Origin: Sphingobium sp. 66-54
GTDB lineage: Bacteria; Pseudomonadota; Alphaproteobacteria; Sphingomonadales; Sphingomonadaceae
NCBI GenBank assembly: GCA_001899715.1
Contig: MKWI01000006.1
Coordinates: forward strand, 62,001-126,000
Reading direction: 5' to 3'
Length of the DNA: 64,000 nt
The position numbers and the translations under genes were made by a program. Numbering within the stretch: the first letter of the stretch is position 1; every line of letters begins with the position of its first letter. Below the pieces are notes generated by a model. The model did not search any database and was not told where the DNA came from. It saw nothing but the letters and a program-made list of their open reading frames with translations. Positions 43,785 to 54,700 of this stretch are shown in pieces.

Positions 43785-44944
43785 CAGGCGGGAACGAGAG
43801 GGAGCCCGCCGCCATCGTGCATCTCGATACGGCAGTCGGCGCGCTCGATCCAGCGCAATGGGACGCCTGCGCAGGGCCGGACAATCCCTTCGTCAGCCAC
43901 GCTTTCCTCAGCATTCTGGAGGAATCCGGCAGTGTCGGCGCGGGCGCCGGCTGGTCGCCCGCCCCGGTCACAATTCGCGATGCGGCGGGAGGGTTGCTCG
44001 CCGCCGCTCCGGCCTATCTCAAGAGCCACAGCCAGGGCGAATATGTATTCGACCACGGCTGGGCCGATGCGTGGGAGCGTGCCGGCGGGCGCTATTATCC
44101 CAAGCTGCAAGTAGCCGTGCCCTTCTCCCCCGTGCCGGGGCCACGCCTGCTGCTGCGCGATCCGGCCGCCGCGCCAGCGCTGATCGCGGGGCTGGAGGCG
44201 ATTACCGACCAGAACGGTCTCTCCTCGGCGCACGCCACCTTCATCGCGCCCGAGCAGCGGCAGATCTTCGAGGATGCCGGCTGGCTGATCCGGCAGGGCA
44301 CGCAGTTCCATTGGGCGAACGAGGGCTATGGCAGCTTCAACGATTTCCTGGCGGCGCTATCGAGCCGGCACCGCAAGGATCTGCGCAAGGAGCGCGCAAG
44401 GGCGCAGGCGGGGCTGGAGATCGTCCACCTCACCGGCAGCGCCCTCACCGAAGCGCATTGGGATGCGTTCTGGCACTTCTATCAGGACACCGGCAGCCGC
44501 AAATGGGGCCATCCTTATCTTACCCGCACCTTCTTCTCGCTGTTGGGCGAGCGCATGGCGGACAAGGTGCTGCTGATCTTCGCGCTGCGCGACGGCACAC
44601 CCATCGCCGGCGCGCTCAACCTGATCGGCGCAGACACGCTCTATGGGCGCTATTGGGGGTGCGTGGAGGAAGTGCCGTTCCTCCATTTCGAGCTATGCTA
44701 CTATCAGGCGATCGACGCCGCCATCGCACGCGGACTGGCCCGTGTCGAAGCCGGCGCGCAGGGCGAGCACAAGCTGAGCCGTGGCTATCGGCCGGTGCCG
44801 ACATGGTCGGCGCATTACATCCCCAATGCCAGCTTCCGCCGGGCGGTGGCGGACTATGTCGCGCGGGAAGCCGCCGCGCTCGCCGATGACCGCGGCTGGC
44901 TGGACGAGCGCACGCCGTTCCGGCGAGGCGAACGGCCGGAGTAA
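43781..44944 (+). CDS. DUF482/COG3146 GNAT-fold acetyltransferase-like protein
   Basis: The 387-residue protein has a GNAT-like fold over two halves. Conserved pieces are FVSHAFLSILEESGSVGAGAGW, HGWADAWERAG, PKLQVAVPFSPVPGPRLLL, FWHFYQDTGSRKWGHPYLTR and YGRYWGCVEEVPFLHFELCYYQAIDAAI. The C-terminal AGAQGEHKLSRGYRPVPTWSAHYI is typical. Relatives include FemAB-like transferases. Substrate is unknown. It overlaps the GDPD stop (ATGA). Confidence 0.88.
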   Translation: MTGGNEREPAAIVHLDTAVGALDPAQWDACAGPDNPFVSHAFLSILEESGSVGAGAGWSPAPVTIRDAAGGLLAAAPAYLKSHSQGEYVFDHGWADAWERAGGRYYPKLQVAVPFSPVPGPRLLLRDPAAAPALIAGLEAITDQNGLSSAHATFIAPEQRQIFEDAGWLIRQGTQFHWANEGYGSFNDFLAALSSRHRKDLRKERARAQAGLEIVHLTGSALTEAHWDAFWHFYQDTGSRKWGHPYLTRTFFSLLGERMADKVLLIFALRDGTPIAGALNLIGADTLYGRYWGCVEEVPFLHFELCYYQAIDAAIARGLARVEAGAQGEHKLSRGYRPVPTWSAHYIPNASFRRAVADYVAREAAALADDRGWLDERTPFRRGERPE

Positions 44945-44988
44945 CCGGGCTTTCGGGCTTACCACCGACACTAGCCACGCTCCACGGC

Positions 44989-46527
44989 TCAATCCCGGTC
45001 CATCTCCTGAATTGCCTTCTCGCGCGCCACCTGCACCTCCGCGTTGCGGAACAGGATATCGAAGGCGCTCATGAAGGTATCGAGCCGGTCTTCGTCGATC
45101 CCCTGAAACAGGAATTCGCTGCGCGTGGCCACGGTCTCGGTGAGGATATCGTGGATCTGCCGCCCAGCCTCGGTCGGGCCGAAAAAGCCATGGCGCCGGC
45201 CCGGCCTGCCGCTGCGCTCGACCAGCCCGCGCTCGATGAGCTGATTGACCGTGCGGCCCGCCTGGCTCTGGTCGCGGTAGAGGGCCAGCACGAGTTGCGG
45301 CCAACTGATTGGCGGCTGGCGGCAAATCTCGTTCATCACCCAGGTCTCGAAATTGGAGAGGCCGGTCCGGCGCTTGTGGGCGAGTGCGCCACCGCGCAGC
45401 ATGTAGGAGCAGAGCGTGATGAACGGCGGCAGCAGTCGCGAGCGGTCCACGGCAATGCCATTGTCGCCGGGCAGACCCTCATTGACCAGATCCTGGAAGT
45501 CGACCTGCTCGGTCTGCCGCTGGCTCCCCGCGCTCCGCTTGCGCTCCTGCTCGAACAGCGCGACCGCACGCGAGAGCAGCGTGTCGAGCACGCCAAACAG
45601 GATCACGAGCTGGTCATCGGTGACGCCGAAGGTCAGCTCGCGATTGCGCAGCTCTGCCTGGCGCAGCAGCTTCTCGGCGAGGTGCCGGCCGCTCTGGCTC
45701 AAGCGGATCGGGCTGCGGATGCCGCCGCGCGTCACCAGCGACACGTCGCTCATCCGCTTGATCGCACGGCTGACCTGCGCCTTGTCCACTCCGTTGGAGG
45801 TGGAGATGGCGGCCAGCGTCATGTCACCCCGCGCCTGGAGCAGCAGCAGGATGCGGCGGTCCAGCTCGTTGATATGCACGGTGCGCGCAAAAGCGATATT
45901 GGCGCTCTCGCGCGCGTTGCGCAGAAACACCCAGAGGCGGGACTGGAAATTGCTGCGTCGCTCGTCGCGCGGGCCGCGGGCGTCGAGCATGGCGGCGATG
46001 CCGCGCAGCGCCAGATCGAGTTGCCGTTCAAACGCCTCCTGAGGATCGGCCGGCACGACGCCGCTCTGCTCCGCCAGCGCAGCGCCAAGAGTGAGATGAT
46101 CGACCAGACCCAAGGCCGCCTCGGCCTGGCCGACCGAAGCGCCGGCATCCCGCAGCATGTCGATCGTGCCGTCGCCCAGCGGCAGCGGCAAGGGCAGACG
46201 CGCAAACAGCCGGCTCCCATCCCGCCGCGAGAGCATCGCCTGTCGTCCCGCCACCGCGCGATGCGCCAGCCGGCCGTGCCAGCCCTCGCCGCCGGTCGCG
46301 CCCGGAACATCTGCCGCGATCCGCTGCGCCATCGCCCCGAACAGATCCTCGGGAGCAGGGAAAAGCCGCTCGACCACCGCTTGCGGGACGCCCAGCCGTG
46401 CAGAAACGGCGGCCGCGCCGCACTGCTCCAGCCCGGCCTCGTCCAGCACCGCCAAGGCGGCGGCGGCGATCTTGTCCCGCTCCGCTTCCATGCCGGGGAT
46501 CTCCAGCATGGCCTTGCCGTTTTCCAT
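44989..46527 (-). CDS. TetR-MarR-MarR fusion transcriptional regulator
   Basis: The 512-residue protein has three regulator units. Residues ~15-70 are a TetR-like helix-turn-helix (AERDKIAAAALAVLDEAGLE, VSARLGVPQAVVERLFP), with a helical ligand-type region to ~185. Residues ~195-330 are a MarR winged helix (ELDRRILLLLQARGDMTLAA, VDKAQVSRAIKRM, SPIRLSQSGRHLAEKLL). Residues ~365-505 hold a second MarR domain (GLSNFETWVMNEICRQPPIS, QAGRTVNQLIERGLVERSG, FFGPTEAGRQIHDIL). ATG 46527 has GGAGG upstream, six bases away. Target genes are unknown. It faces the TonB-receptor region at its 5' side. Confidence 0.8.
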   Translation of the reverse strand: MENGKAMLEIPGMEAERDKIAAAALAVLDEAGLEQCGAAAVSARLGVPQAVVERLFPAPEDLFGAMAQRIAADVPGATGGEGWHGRLAHRAVAGRQAMLSRRDGSRLFARLPLPLPLGDGTIDMLRDAGASVGQAEAALGLVDHLTLGAALAEQSGVVPADPQEAFERQLDLALRGIAAMLDARGPRDERRSNFQSRLWVFLRNARESANIAFARTVHINELDRRILLLLQARGDMTLAAISTSNGVDKAQVSRAIKRMSDVSLVTRGGIRSPIRLSQSGRHLAEKLLRQAELRNRELTFGVTDDQLVILFGVLDTLLSRAVALFEQERKRSAGSQRQTEQVDFQDLVNEGLPGDNGIAVDRSRLLPPFITLCSYMLRGGALAHKRRTGLSNFETWVMNEICRQPPISWPQLVLALYRDQSQAGRTVNQLIERGLVERSGRPGRRHGFFGPTEAGRQIHDILTETVATRSEFLFQGIDEDRLDTFMSAFDILFRNAEVQVAREKAIQEMDRD

Positions 46528-46741
46528 GGTTGGCCTCCACGGATCTTCGCGTCCGTCAAGCCGCATGATTGATCGCATTTCGCGGCCCGGTCAACGCTTC
46601 ATGGCGATACTGGCGCGCCACGCACCGCCTGCTTATGAGATGCGGCGGTCCGCTCGCAGAGCATTTGACGAGTCGGCCTCACTTGGGCACACAGGCGCGA
46701 CAAGGGTACCGTGGTGGGCGAGGGAACTGAAGGAGCGAGGA

Positions 46742-47305
46742 ATGCTGATCGGACGTATGACTTTGGCCATGGCGGCGAGCATGGCCGTGGGGGCTGTGGC
46801 GATGACGAGCGCTCCCGCATTCGCCCAGGGCAGCTTGCAGGACCAGTTGGCCGTCTGCGCGCGCATTTCCAAGAAATCCGCGCGCATGGCCTGCTATGAT
46901 TCCGTCGCGAACGCCGCGCAGGGCAGCGTTTCTCCCAGCTCATCGGGCTTCGGCGCGTCGTCGATCCGCAACCCCGCACCCGCCGCACCGCCGCCGCCCG
47001 CTCCACCGGAGGCCGCCAGCGCTGGCTTCGGCGGTGAGCATCTTAACCGCCCGGCGCCGCAGCGCAGCGCCGGCGCGGACGCCGATGAGGTAGAGATGGC
47101 CGTCCGGTCCGCGAGCGACAACGGCCTGCGCATGTGGCAGATCACGCTCACCGATGGCGCGGTGTGGCGTATGACCGAGCGGGCCAGTGCCAGCTTCCGC
47201 CCGCCCGCGCCCAACGAAACCATCACCATCCGCAAGGCAGCGCTCGGCAGCTATCTGATGAATGTCGGCCGCCAGCCCTCAGTGCGCGTGGAGCGCATTC
47301 GCTAA
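46742..47305 (+). CDS. Hypothetical exported protein with Cys-x6-Lys---Cys-Tyr motif
   Basis: The 187-residue protein has a signal peptide (residues 1-28, ending APAFAQ) and a motif VCARISKKSARMACYD (two cysteines ten apart). A Pro/Ala linker leads to a beta-rich C-terminal half (MWQITLTDGAVWRMTE, TITIRKAALGSYLMNV). I know this arrangement only from uncharacterised alphaproteobacterial proteins. It diverges from the fusion regulator (214 bases). Confidence 0.75.
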   Translation: MLIGRMTLAMAASMAVGAVAMTSAPAFAQGSLQDQLAVCARISKKSARMACYDSVANAAQGSVSPSSSGFGASSIRNPAPAAPPPPAPPEAASAGFGGEHLNRPAPQRSAGADADEVEMAVRSASDNGLRMWQITLTDGAVWRMTERASASFRPPAPNETITIRKAALGSYLMNVGRQPSVRVERIR

Positions 47306-48073
47306 ACCCCCATCACAGCGGCGCGGCCACTCTCAAACCCCTGCCGTAGCCCTCTGAGTTCCGCACCGATCCGGCCTACCGGCCGGCTCGGCTGCTTTTG
47401 CGTGCGATCCGTCCTCTTGGCGCGGGTCCGGCGAGCAGCGATCCCATATTGCTACAATACCCCGATGCCGGGTCGATTCCACCTCGCACTATGACCGGCG
47501 CCCTATGACCTCGATAAGGCGGTTTGGCGGCCGCCACCCTTCCGTAAACGGTAACGTTACAATCGCCGTGTAATGGGTCATCTGCCCGCCGCAACGACGC
47601 CCCTTTTTGACCAAAGCAAATCCTATGCGCGCGGCAGCCGGAAAATGGCGCCCTCATTGGCTTTACGAGCCGTCTGTTGCCAATATGCAACGCTGCGTTT
47701 TGAAGTGGCCTTTTGAAACAAAGTCAATGTTCAGCTCGCTGGACAAGACTGTTTCCGTTGCTTAGGCATAGGTTTCTCTAAAAAGGTTACATCAGGGGCG
47801 GAATCGCGTTCACAGGGGGGAGGACGAGATATTTTCAACAGACATTTTACCCGGGGATGACTCTGTCTATTCATAGGCTTGGGCATTCCGGCCGCGCGTG
47901 CGGCAGCTCGGGACATCCGCTCCGTCGCCTGATCGAATCGCGACGCGGAATGCATGCGGCGCGATTGGGCGTTTGCGCCGAGCCATCGGCATCCGGACTT
48001 GAATCTGAAAATGTTTGACCAGCTTCGACGCCCAGAGCGGGCGCGACGCACTTACTGCAAGGGGAGAACGATC
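47306..48073. other. 768-base regulatory region upstream of the first TonB receptor
   Basis: No gene is supported. A LacI-type palindrome lies at 47551 (see separate entry). Lower GC content from about 47640 on suggests a long 5' region with promoter elements. A CAAGGGGAG ribosome site lies just before the TTG at 48074. Confidence 0.5.
47551..47560. promoter_or_regulatory. Perfect palindrome GTAACGTTAC, possible LacI-type operator
   Basis: A 10-bp perfect palindrome, 513 bases before the receptor start. LacI-family operators often have a central CG with A/T-rich arms like this. The match is short and no LacI gene is in the window. Confidence 0.25.
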
Positions 48074-51000
48074 TTGAATACCGAAACCGAAACCAGGGGC
48101 CGCACGCTCGGTCACACATTGCGGGTCGCCCTGCTGGCGGGCGCCGGCCTCGGCGCCTTCGCCCTCACCGTGCCGGCTCAGGCGCAGGAGGACATCGGCG
48201 CCGACACAGCGGAGACCAATCAGGCGATCGTCGTCACCGGTTCGCGCATTGCGCGCCCGGATTATTCCTCGAACAGCCCGATCGTGACGGTTGGCCAGGA
48301 TCTGCTGCAAAACTCCAGCACATCGGCGGTCGAGCAGAACCTCAACAAGCTCCCGCAGTTCACGCCTGAAAAGACCCCCACGCTGGGCGGCGACATCCAG
48401 GCGACCCCGACCAACACGCCCGGATCGGCAACCGTGTCGCTGCGTGGTATCGGGTCCAACCGTAACCTCGTCCTGATCGACGGCCGCCGCGCCACCCCGG
48501 CCAACGCCTCGATGGCGGTGGATATCAACACCATTCCCTCGGCCGCAATCGAGCGCGTCGAGATCATTTCAGGCGGTGCATCGTCGACCTACGGTGCGGA
48601 CGCCGTCGGCGGCGTCGTCAACTTCATCCTGAAGAAGAATTTCCAGGGCATCATGGTCGATGGCCAGATGGGCATCACCCAGCGCGGCGATGGTCAGGAA
48701 TATAAGATCAGCGGCATCATGGGCACCGACTTTGCCGATGGCCGCGGCAACATCAGCATCGCGCTGGAAACCAACAACCGCTCCAAGTCGCTGCGTATCG
48801 AGCGCCCCTGGTTCCGGGCGCAATATGCGGACCCGACGGTTGGGGGCAATTACTTCTTCCCGACCTATTCGGGCATCACGCAGGCTGGTGGCGGCAACCA
48901 GGACTATCAGGACAAGCTGAATAGCATGTTCCCCAACAGGGATCCCGGCACGAACGTTTCTGCCACGGGCTCGCTCTATTTCCTGGGCAACACGCCGTTC
49001 ACAATGGGCGCCGGTTCGGTAGCAAACCTCTCCGGCGTTTCCAACTTCCCGACGAACCTGATCGACGGCTACGTCACCAAGAAGGATATCAATGGGGGCC
49101 TGAGCCAGAACTTCCCGGAAGATTACATCAATCTGCCGCTCAATCGTTTCAACTTCTACGCACGCGGTAGCTATGAGATCAACGACTGGGTCTCTGTGAT
49201 TGCGCAGGGCTATTTCAACAAGGCGCACACGGCCACCGTGCAGCAGCCGGGCCCGATCGTCGGCGGCTGGAACGTCGTCATTCCTCGCTATGCCAACGAT
49301 TCCGACTGGCTCCCGGCGAACCTGGTGACCTTGCTGAATGCCCGCGGCCACAACCAAGCGGTGGACCCCGACGATCCGGACGCAGGCACCGTCTTCGTTT
49401 CGGAGGCGAACAACCCTTGGTCGGTAACCGGCTACGTTCCGGGTCTGGGCAACCGCGAAGTGTTCAGCGATGTGTATACCTACAACATGGTTGCGGGCTT
49501 CGAAGGCAAGATTCCAGGAACCGACTGGACCTGGGATGTCACCGGGTCTCGGGGTGAGTCGGTCACCAACGCCCTGACCACTGGCGTGGCTTCGCTGGAG
49601 CGTCTTCGCGCGGTGATGACAGCGCCCAACTTTGGCGCGGGCTTCAGCACGCAGGGCAATGCCGCAGGCGGCTTCTTCGGCGCAAGCAGCGCGACCTGCA
49701 CGACCGGTCTCAATCCGTTCAGCGGCGCGGACGTGTCGGCTGACTGTATTGCCGCCGTCAAAGCCGATCTGAAAGAGACGGCGACGATGACGCAGACCGT
49801 CTGGGAAGCGAACGCCCAGGGTAAGGTTCTCGATCTTCCCGCGGGCGATCTTCGCGCATCGGTCGGCGCGACCTATCGCGACAACAAATATGTCTTCCTC
49901 GAAGATACGCTGAAGACGAGTGGTACCTCCTTCCAGGATCAGGCGCTCGGCATCTATCCCGCCAACAATATTGATGCTTCCATCTCCAGCAAGGAAATCT
50001 ACGGCGAAATCTCCATCCCGCTGCTGAGGGACATTCCAGGGATCAAGCTGCTGGAGTTGATTGGCGGTATTCGCTACGCCGATTCCAGCATGACCGGCGG
50101 AAGCACCACATGGAAAGTGGAAGCCAACTGGGAGGTCACCAACTGGCTGCGGTTTCGCGGCAGCTACAACAAGGCGCAGCGCGCACCGAATATGGGTGAG
50201 CTCTTCTCCTTCACCCAGAACTTCGCCTTGCTGACCGGCGGTGACGGTTGCTCCACCGGCAACCCCTTCTCCTACTCGGCAAACCCGGCAAACGCCAACG
50301 GCGCCGCGGTGAAGGCACTCTGCTCGGCTCTCATGGACAAGACCAATATCCCTGGCCAGCCGGCAAACTCGGTGTCTTATTATGGCAATGGCCTGGACCC
50401 GAGCGACCCCGCTTATATTGCACCTTCGGCGGGTTCGGTCAGCACCTCGACGGCACCCGGATTCGCGTTCCCTTATTTCATCGGCAACCCGAATCTGACG
50501 CCTGAAGACGCGAAGACCTGGACAGTCGGCGGCGTTATTTCGTCGCCGTCCAACGCGCCTGCCCTAAGCGGCATGCGCCTCACCGTCGATTATTATAACA
50601 TCAAGGTGAACAACGCTATCGGCCTACAATCCGGCCAGACGTTGCAGCAACTGTGTCTCGATTCGGCGTTCAACCCGACGTTCGATCCGAACAATTTCTT
50701 CTGCAACAACTTCCAGCGCGGAACCGGCGGCGGCATCGGCGCCGTGCGGTTGGCCTATACGAATACCGGCGCCTTCAGAACATCCGGTCTCGACGTTCAG
50801 TTCGACTGGAGGCTCGATCTTCAGGATTCGGGTCTGGGCCTGCCGGGTACCTTCGGTATCAATACGGTCTTCAACTACCTGATCTCCCTGAAGTCGTCGC
50901 CTTTCTATTCGGGCGTGCCAACGGAGTCGCAGGCGCCCTTCAGGGAATATGCCGGCACCTTCGCAGCACCGGATAGCGGCCTGAGCGCAAACGGCGCCTA

Positions 51001-51325
51001 TCGCTGGAAGACGTTCACTACGTTCACTTATGCGATTGATGGCTTTAACCTCGGCCTGCAATGGCAGCATCTGCCGGCCATCGCATCGGGGACGACCAAT
51101 ACCGGCTACCGTGCCTACGATCTGTTCAGCCTCAGCGCTGGCGTGAAGGTCAATCAGGTCGTCTCGATGCGCTTCGGTGTGGACAATCTGTTCGACAAGG
51201 CACCGGCGTTCGGAAACGTAAACCCGAGCCCGATCTATCCGGCTCTGCCGGGCGGTGCCTACAACACCAACAACTACGATGCTCTCGGCCGCCGCTTCTA
51301 CATCGGCGCGACCGCCAAGTTCTGA
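48074..51325 (+). CDS. TonB-dependent receptor 1
   Basis: The 1083-residue outer-membrane receptor starts at TTG 48074 with GGGGAG seven bases before. A signal peptide (~residues 1-37) and the plug begin with NQAIVVTGSRIARPDYSSNS, then IVTVGQ, LNKLPQFTPEK, SLRGIGSNRNLVLIDGRRA and IERVEIISGGASSTYGADA. The barrel ends in FYIGATAKF. This is the large receptor type used for oligosaccharide, siderophore or aromatic-ester uptake. Several Cys pairs lie in extracellular loops (CTTGLNPFSGADVSADC). It is a paralog of the next gene. Confidence 0.95.
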   Translation: MNTETETRGRTLGHTLRVALLAGAGLGAFALTVPAQAQEDIGADTAETNQAIVVTGSRIARPDYSSNSPIVTVGQDLLQNSSTSAVEQNLNKLPQFTPEKTPTLGGDIQATPTNTPGSATVSLRGIGSNRNLVLIDGRRATPANASMAVDINTIPSAAIERVEIISGGASSTYGADAVGGVVNFILKKNFQGIMVDGQMGITQRGDGQEYKISGIMGTDFADGRGNISIALETNNRSKSLRIERPWFRAQYADPTVGGNYFFPTYSGITQAGGGNQDYQDKLNSMFPNRDPGTNVSATGSLYFLGNTPFTMGAGSVANLSGVSNFPTNLIDGYVTKKDINGGLSQNFPEDYINLPLNRFNFYARGSYEINDWVSVIAQGYFNKAHTATVQQPGPIVGGWNVVIPRYANDSDWLPANLVTLLNARGHNQAVDPDDPDAGTVFVSEANNPWSVTGYVPGLGNREVFSDVYTYNMVAGFEGKIPGTDWTWDVTGSRGESVTNALTTGVASLERLRAVMTAPNFGAGFSTQGNAAGGFFGASSATCTTGLNPFSGADVSADCIAAVKADLKETATMTQTVWEANAQGKVLDLPAGDLRASVGATYRDNKYVFLEDTLKTSGTSFQDQALGIYPANNIDASISSKEIYGEISIPLLRDIPGIKLLELIGGIRYADSSMTGGSTTWKVEANWEVTNWLRFRGSYNKAQRAPNMGELFSFTQNFALLTGGDGCSTGNPFSYSANPANANGAAVKALCSALMDKTNIPGQPANSVSYYGNGLDPSDPAYIAPSAGSVSTSTAPGFAFPYFIGNPNLTPEDAKTWTVGGVISSPSNAPALSGMRLTVDYYNIKVNNAIGLQSGQTLQQLCLDSAFNPTFDPNNFFCNNFQRGTGGGIGAVRLAYTNTGAFRTSGLDVQFDWRLDLQDSGLGLPGTFGINTVFNYLISLKSSPFYSGVPTESQAPFREYAGTFAAPDSGLSANGAYRWKTFTTFTYAIDGFNLGLQWQHLPAIASGTTNTGYRAYDLFSLSAGVKVNQVVSMRFGVDNLFDKAPAFGNVNPSPIYPALPGGAYNTNNYDALGRRFYIGATAKF

Positions 51326-51359
51326 TCGCCGCACACACAGTTATCAGAACCTAAAATCA

Positions 51360-51390
51360 GGGGCCTTCCTTCGGGAAGGCCCCTTTTTTT
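51360..51390 (+). terminator. Strong rho-independent terminator of receptor 1
   Basis: GGGGCCTTCC-TTCG-GGAAGGCCCC followed by T7. The TTCG loop with C-G closing pair is a very stable tetraloop. It lies 34 bases past the stop. Confidence 0.93.
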
Positions 51391-51491
51391 GCACTGCGCC
51401 GGAGCGCGCCGACCCCGATCCGTTTCAAATTTGCCACAGAACCGCGGCGTTCCGTGGCTCACTCCTCATCCGGCGCATACCCACTAGACAG

Positions 51492-51540
51492 GTTGTATCA
51501 ACAACTATAATCGGAGCGTAACGTTGATGATAACAACTAT
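51492..51540 (+). promoter_or_regulatory. Inverted and direct repeats in the receptor 2 leader
   Basis: GTTGT-ATCA-ACAAC (51492-51505) is a small inverted repeat. AACAACTAT occurs twice (51500 and 51532), 32 bases apart. The region is AT-rich and probably holds promoter and regulator sites for the gene at 51771. The full gap between the receptors is 51326-51770. Confidence 0.35.
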
Positions 51541-51770
51541 TAGTGGGGAGAGGCTTTGCTGATCGGCCAGGTTGCCTGAGCGAGGCAAGCAGCGGGTTCC
51601 CATACGATTGTTGGACGCCGGCGTGTCGAAAGACGCGACCCGGGAACGACTTCGTGTGTCCGCAAAATCTCCAGACGAACAAGGGTCCGCCGCATGCCGG
51701 TTTACCGGCTCCCGGTTGGCTCGCGCGGCTGCAGCAAACCGCGAAGGCGTTGAAAAAAGGGGAGTGCTTT

Positions 51771-54700
51771 ATGACTGACAGACTCAAATTGCGCATGTGG
51801 CTGCTAAGCGGCGGCGCCTGCCTCGCCAGTGCCACGACGATGGCGGCGCCCGCGCAGGCGCAGCAAGACGGGGCCGGCGAACAGGATCAGGCGATCGTCA
51901 TCACCGGCTCTCGCATTGCTCGGCGCGACTATCAGGCCAACAGCCCGATCGTCACCGTCGGTTCGGACATTCTCGAAACATCGTCCTCCTCCGCGATCGA
52001 GCAGAACCTCAACAAGCTGCCGCAGTTCACGCCGGCACAGACGCCGCAACTCGGCGGCGACATCCAGGCGACCGCGACCAATACGCCCGGCGCGGCCAGC
52101 ATCTCGCTGCGCGGCCTCGGCGCCAACCGCAACCTGGTGCTGCTCGACGGCCGCCGCGCGACGCCCGGCAACGCCAATATGGTGGTGGACATTAACTCGA
52201 TCCCCTCGGCGGCGATCGAGCGCGTGGAGGTCATCACCGGCGGCGCATCGGCCACCTATGGCGCGGATGCCGTGGCCGGCGTCACCAACTTCATCCTGAA
52301 GAAGAACTTCCAGGGCCTGGAGCTGGACGGCCGCATCGGCATCTCGCAGCGTGGCGATGGGCAGGAATACACCATCGGCGGCATCATGGGCACCGACTTC
52401 GCCGATGGCCGCGGCAACATCAGCATGGCGTTCGAAACCAACGACCGTTCCGCCGCCAAGCGCATCAACCGCCCCTGGTTCCGGGACCTGTATCTCGATC
52501 CCGAGGTGAGCGGCAACCAGACCTTCTCGGATTCTCCAAGCTACGTGCCGGGCGTGAACCGGCCGTCGCAGGGGGTCATGAACACCATCTTCGCTGGCCG
52601 CGACGCAACCGCGTTCCCCAATTATCCGACCAACGGCACGGTCTGGTTCAACACCGACGGCACGGCCTTCGGCGGCTCCAACAATTTCGCGACACGGGCC
52701 GGCGCCTATCGCTACAATGGCGACATCGGGCCGGGCATGCACCCCAACAGCCGGGGCTTCCTGTCCGAAAACTTCCTGGACGATCAGCTCGTCCTGCCGC
52801 TCAAGCGCTACAATATTTATGCGCGCGGCAATTATGAGATCACCGACTGGGTGAGCCTCGTTGCGCGGGGCTATTTCAACAAGTCCAGTACGCTCACCGT
52901 CCAGCAGCGCGCCGTCGCCGGCAACGGCTGGAGCGCCAATATCCCGATCGCCGACCACGAGGTGCCGGACGAACTGGCGGCAATGCTCGCCAGCCGCACC
53001 CCGGCCGCGGGCACATCGGCGCTGGCGCTTGCCAACCTCAATTGCCCCGGTGCCAGCGCGGCAGTGCCCGGCTCGGCCGCAAACTGCGACTGGCAGCTCA
53101 ACATGTATCCGCTCGATACGCCGCGCACCGTCGCCGCGGACGTCTTCACCTATCAGATGCTGGTCGGGCTGGAAGGCAAGGTGCCGGGCACCGACTGGAC
53201 CTGGGACGTCTCCGGCTCGCAGGGCGAATCGGAAACGAGCTTCATGTCCTCGGGCTTCGTCTCGCTGGAGCGCTACCGCACCGTCATCCGTGCGCCCAAT
53301 TGGGGCGCCGGCTTCGTCGCGCAGGGCAACCAGATCCAGGGCGGGTTCGGCGCGTCGCAGGTCACATGCACCAGCGGCCTCAATCCGTTCGACGATGTGG
53401 CGACCAGCCAGGACTGCGTGGATGCGATCTCGACCGACGTGAAGGCCCGCTCGCTGATGCAGCAGACCAACTGGGAGGCAAACGCGCAGGGCAGCCTGTT
53501 CGCCTTGCCCGCCGGCGATCTGCGCGCCGCGCTTGGCGCCTCCTACCGGCGCAATAGCTTCAGCTTCACCAACGACACGCTCTCGACCCAGGGCAAGTCG
53601 TTCCTGGATCAGGTGGCCGGCCTTTACCCCAGCGGCAACTCCAAGGGCACCATCTCGGTGACGGAGCTTTACGGCGAACTGCTGGTGCCGCTGCTGGCGG
53701 ACCTGCCGCTCGTCAAGAAGCTGGAGCTGGAGCTGGGCGCCCGCACGTCCGATTACAGCACCACCGGCAACAGCTTCACCTGGAAGGCGCTGGCCGATTG
53801 GCAAGTGACCGACTGGCTGCGAATCCGCGGCGGCTACAACAAGGCCGAGCGCGCGCCCAATATCGCGGAACTGTTCCAGGCGCCGCAGCAATCCTTTGTC
53901 GGTATCCGGGGTGACGTTTGCTCGAGCACCCAGCTCTCCATTCCCTACAGCGCCGGGCCGGGCAACACCACCAACCGGGCGGATGTGCGCGCGCTGTGCG
54001 AGACGCTGATGAACGCCATCGACCCGACCACATCGGGTCAGTTCTACTCGGGCACGCAGGCTTCCGGTTCAACGACCGGCTTCGTCACCTCCATCGGCAA
54101 CCCGAACATCCAGCCGGAGCGGGTCAAGACCTGGACGGTCGGCACGGTGCTCGCTTCGCCATCACAGGCGCCGTGGCTGCGCAACCTCCGGCTCGCCGTC
54201 GATTATTACAACATCAAGATCGACGACGCGATCGGCGCCGAGACCGGCGACTTCATCCAGCAGAAGTGCTTCGACATCGCCTACAACCCCACGCTCGACC
54301 CCAATTCGGTGGCGTGCAAGGCGGTGGTGCGCAATGTCGGCATCGGCACCATCGGTAACCTGACCGGCCAGTATCAGAATTTCGGCCGGATCAGGACCTC
54401 GGGCGTCGATGCGCAGTTCGACTGGTCGCTGGATCTTGAGGACGCGGGCGTCGGCCTGCCGGGCCGCTTTGGCCTGAGCAGTGTGTTCAGCTACCTCATT
54501 AACCTCAAGACGGCCGATTCCCCCGCCAACGCACTGGTGGATTATGCCGGCACGCTGGGCACGACGCAGAACGGCCTCAACAATGGCGGCGCCTACCGCT
54601 GGAAGCTGTTCAACACCGTCAGCTATGGGACGGACACAGTCCGCCTCGCCCTCCAGTGGCAGCATCTGCCGGCCACCAAGGCAACGGCCTACGCGACCGA

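Noticed and set aside
47551..47560. LacI operator as a firm call
   Set aside because: A 10-bp palindrome is too short to be certain and no LacI gene is nearby; kept only as a low-confidence site.
47376..47690. 104-residue minus-strand frame upstream of receptor 1
   Set aside because: No ribosome site or conserved pattern seen; region looks regulatory.
51804..53891. 695-residue minus-strand frame within receptor 2
   Set aside because: Antisense shadow of the receptor; no motif or start context supports it.
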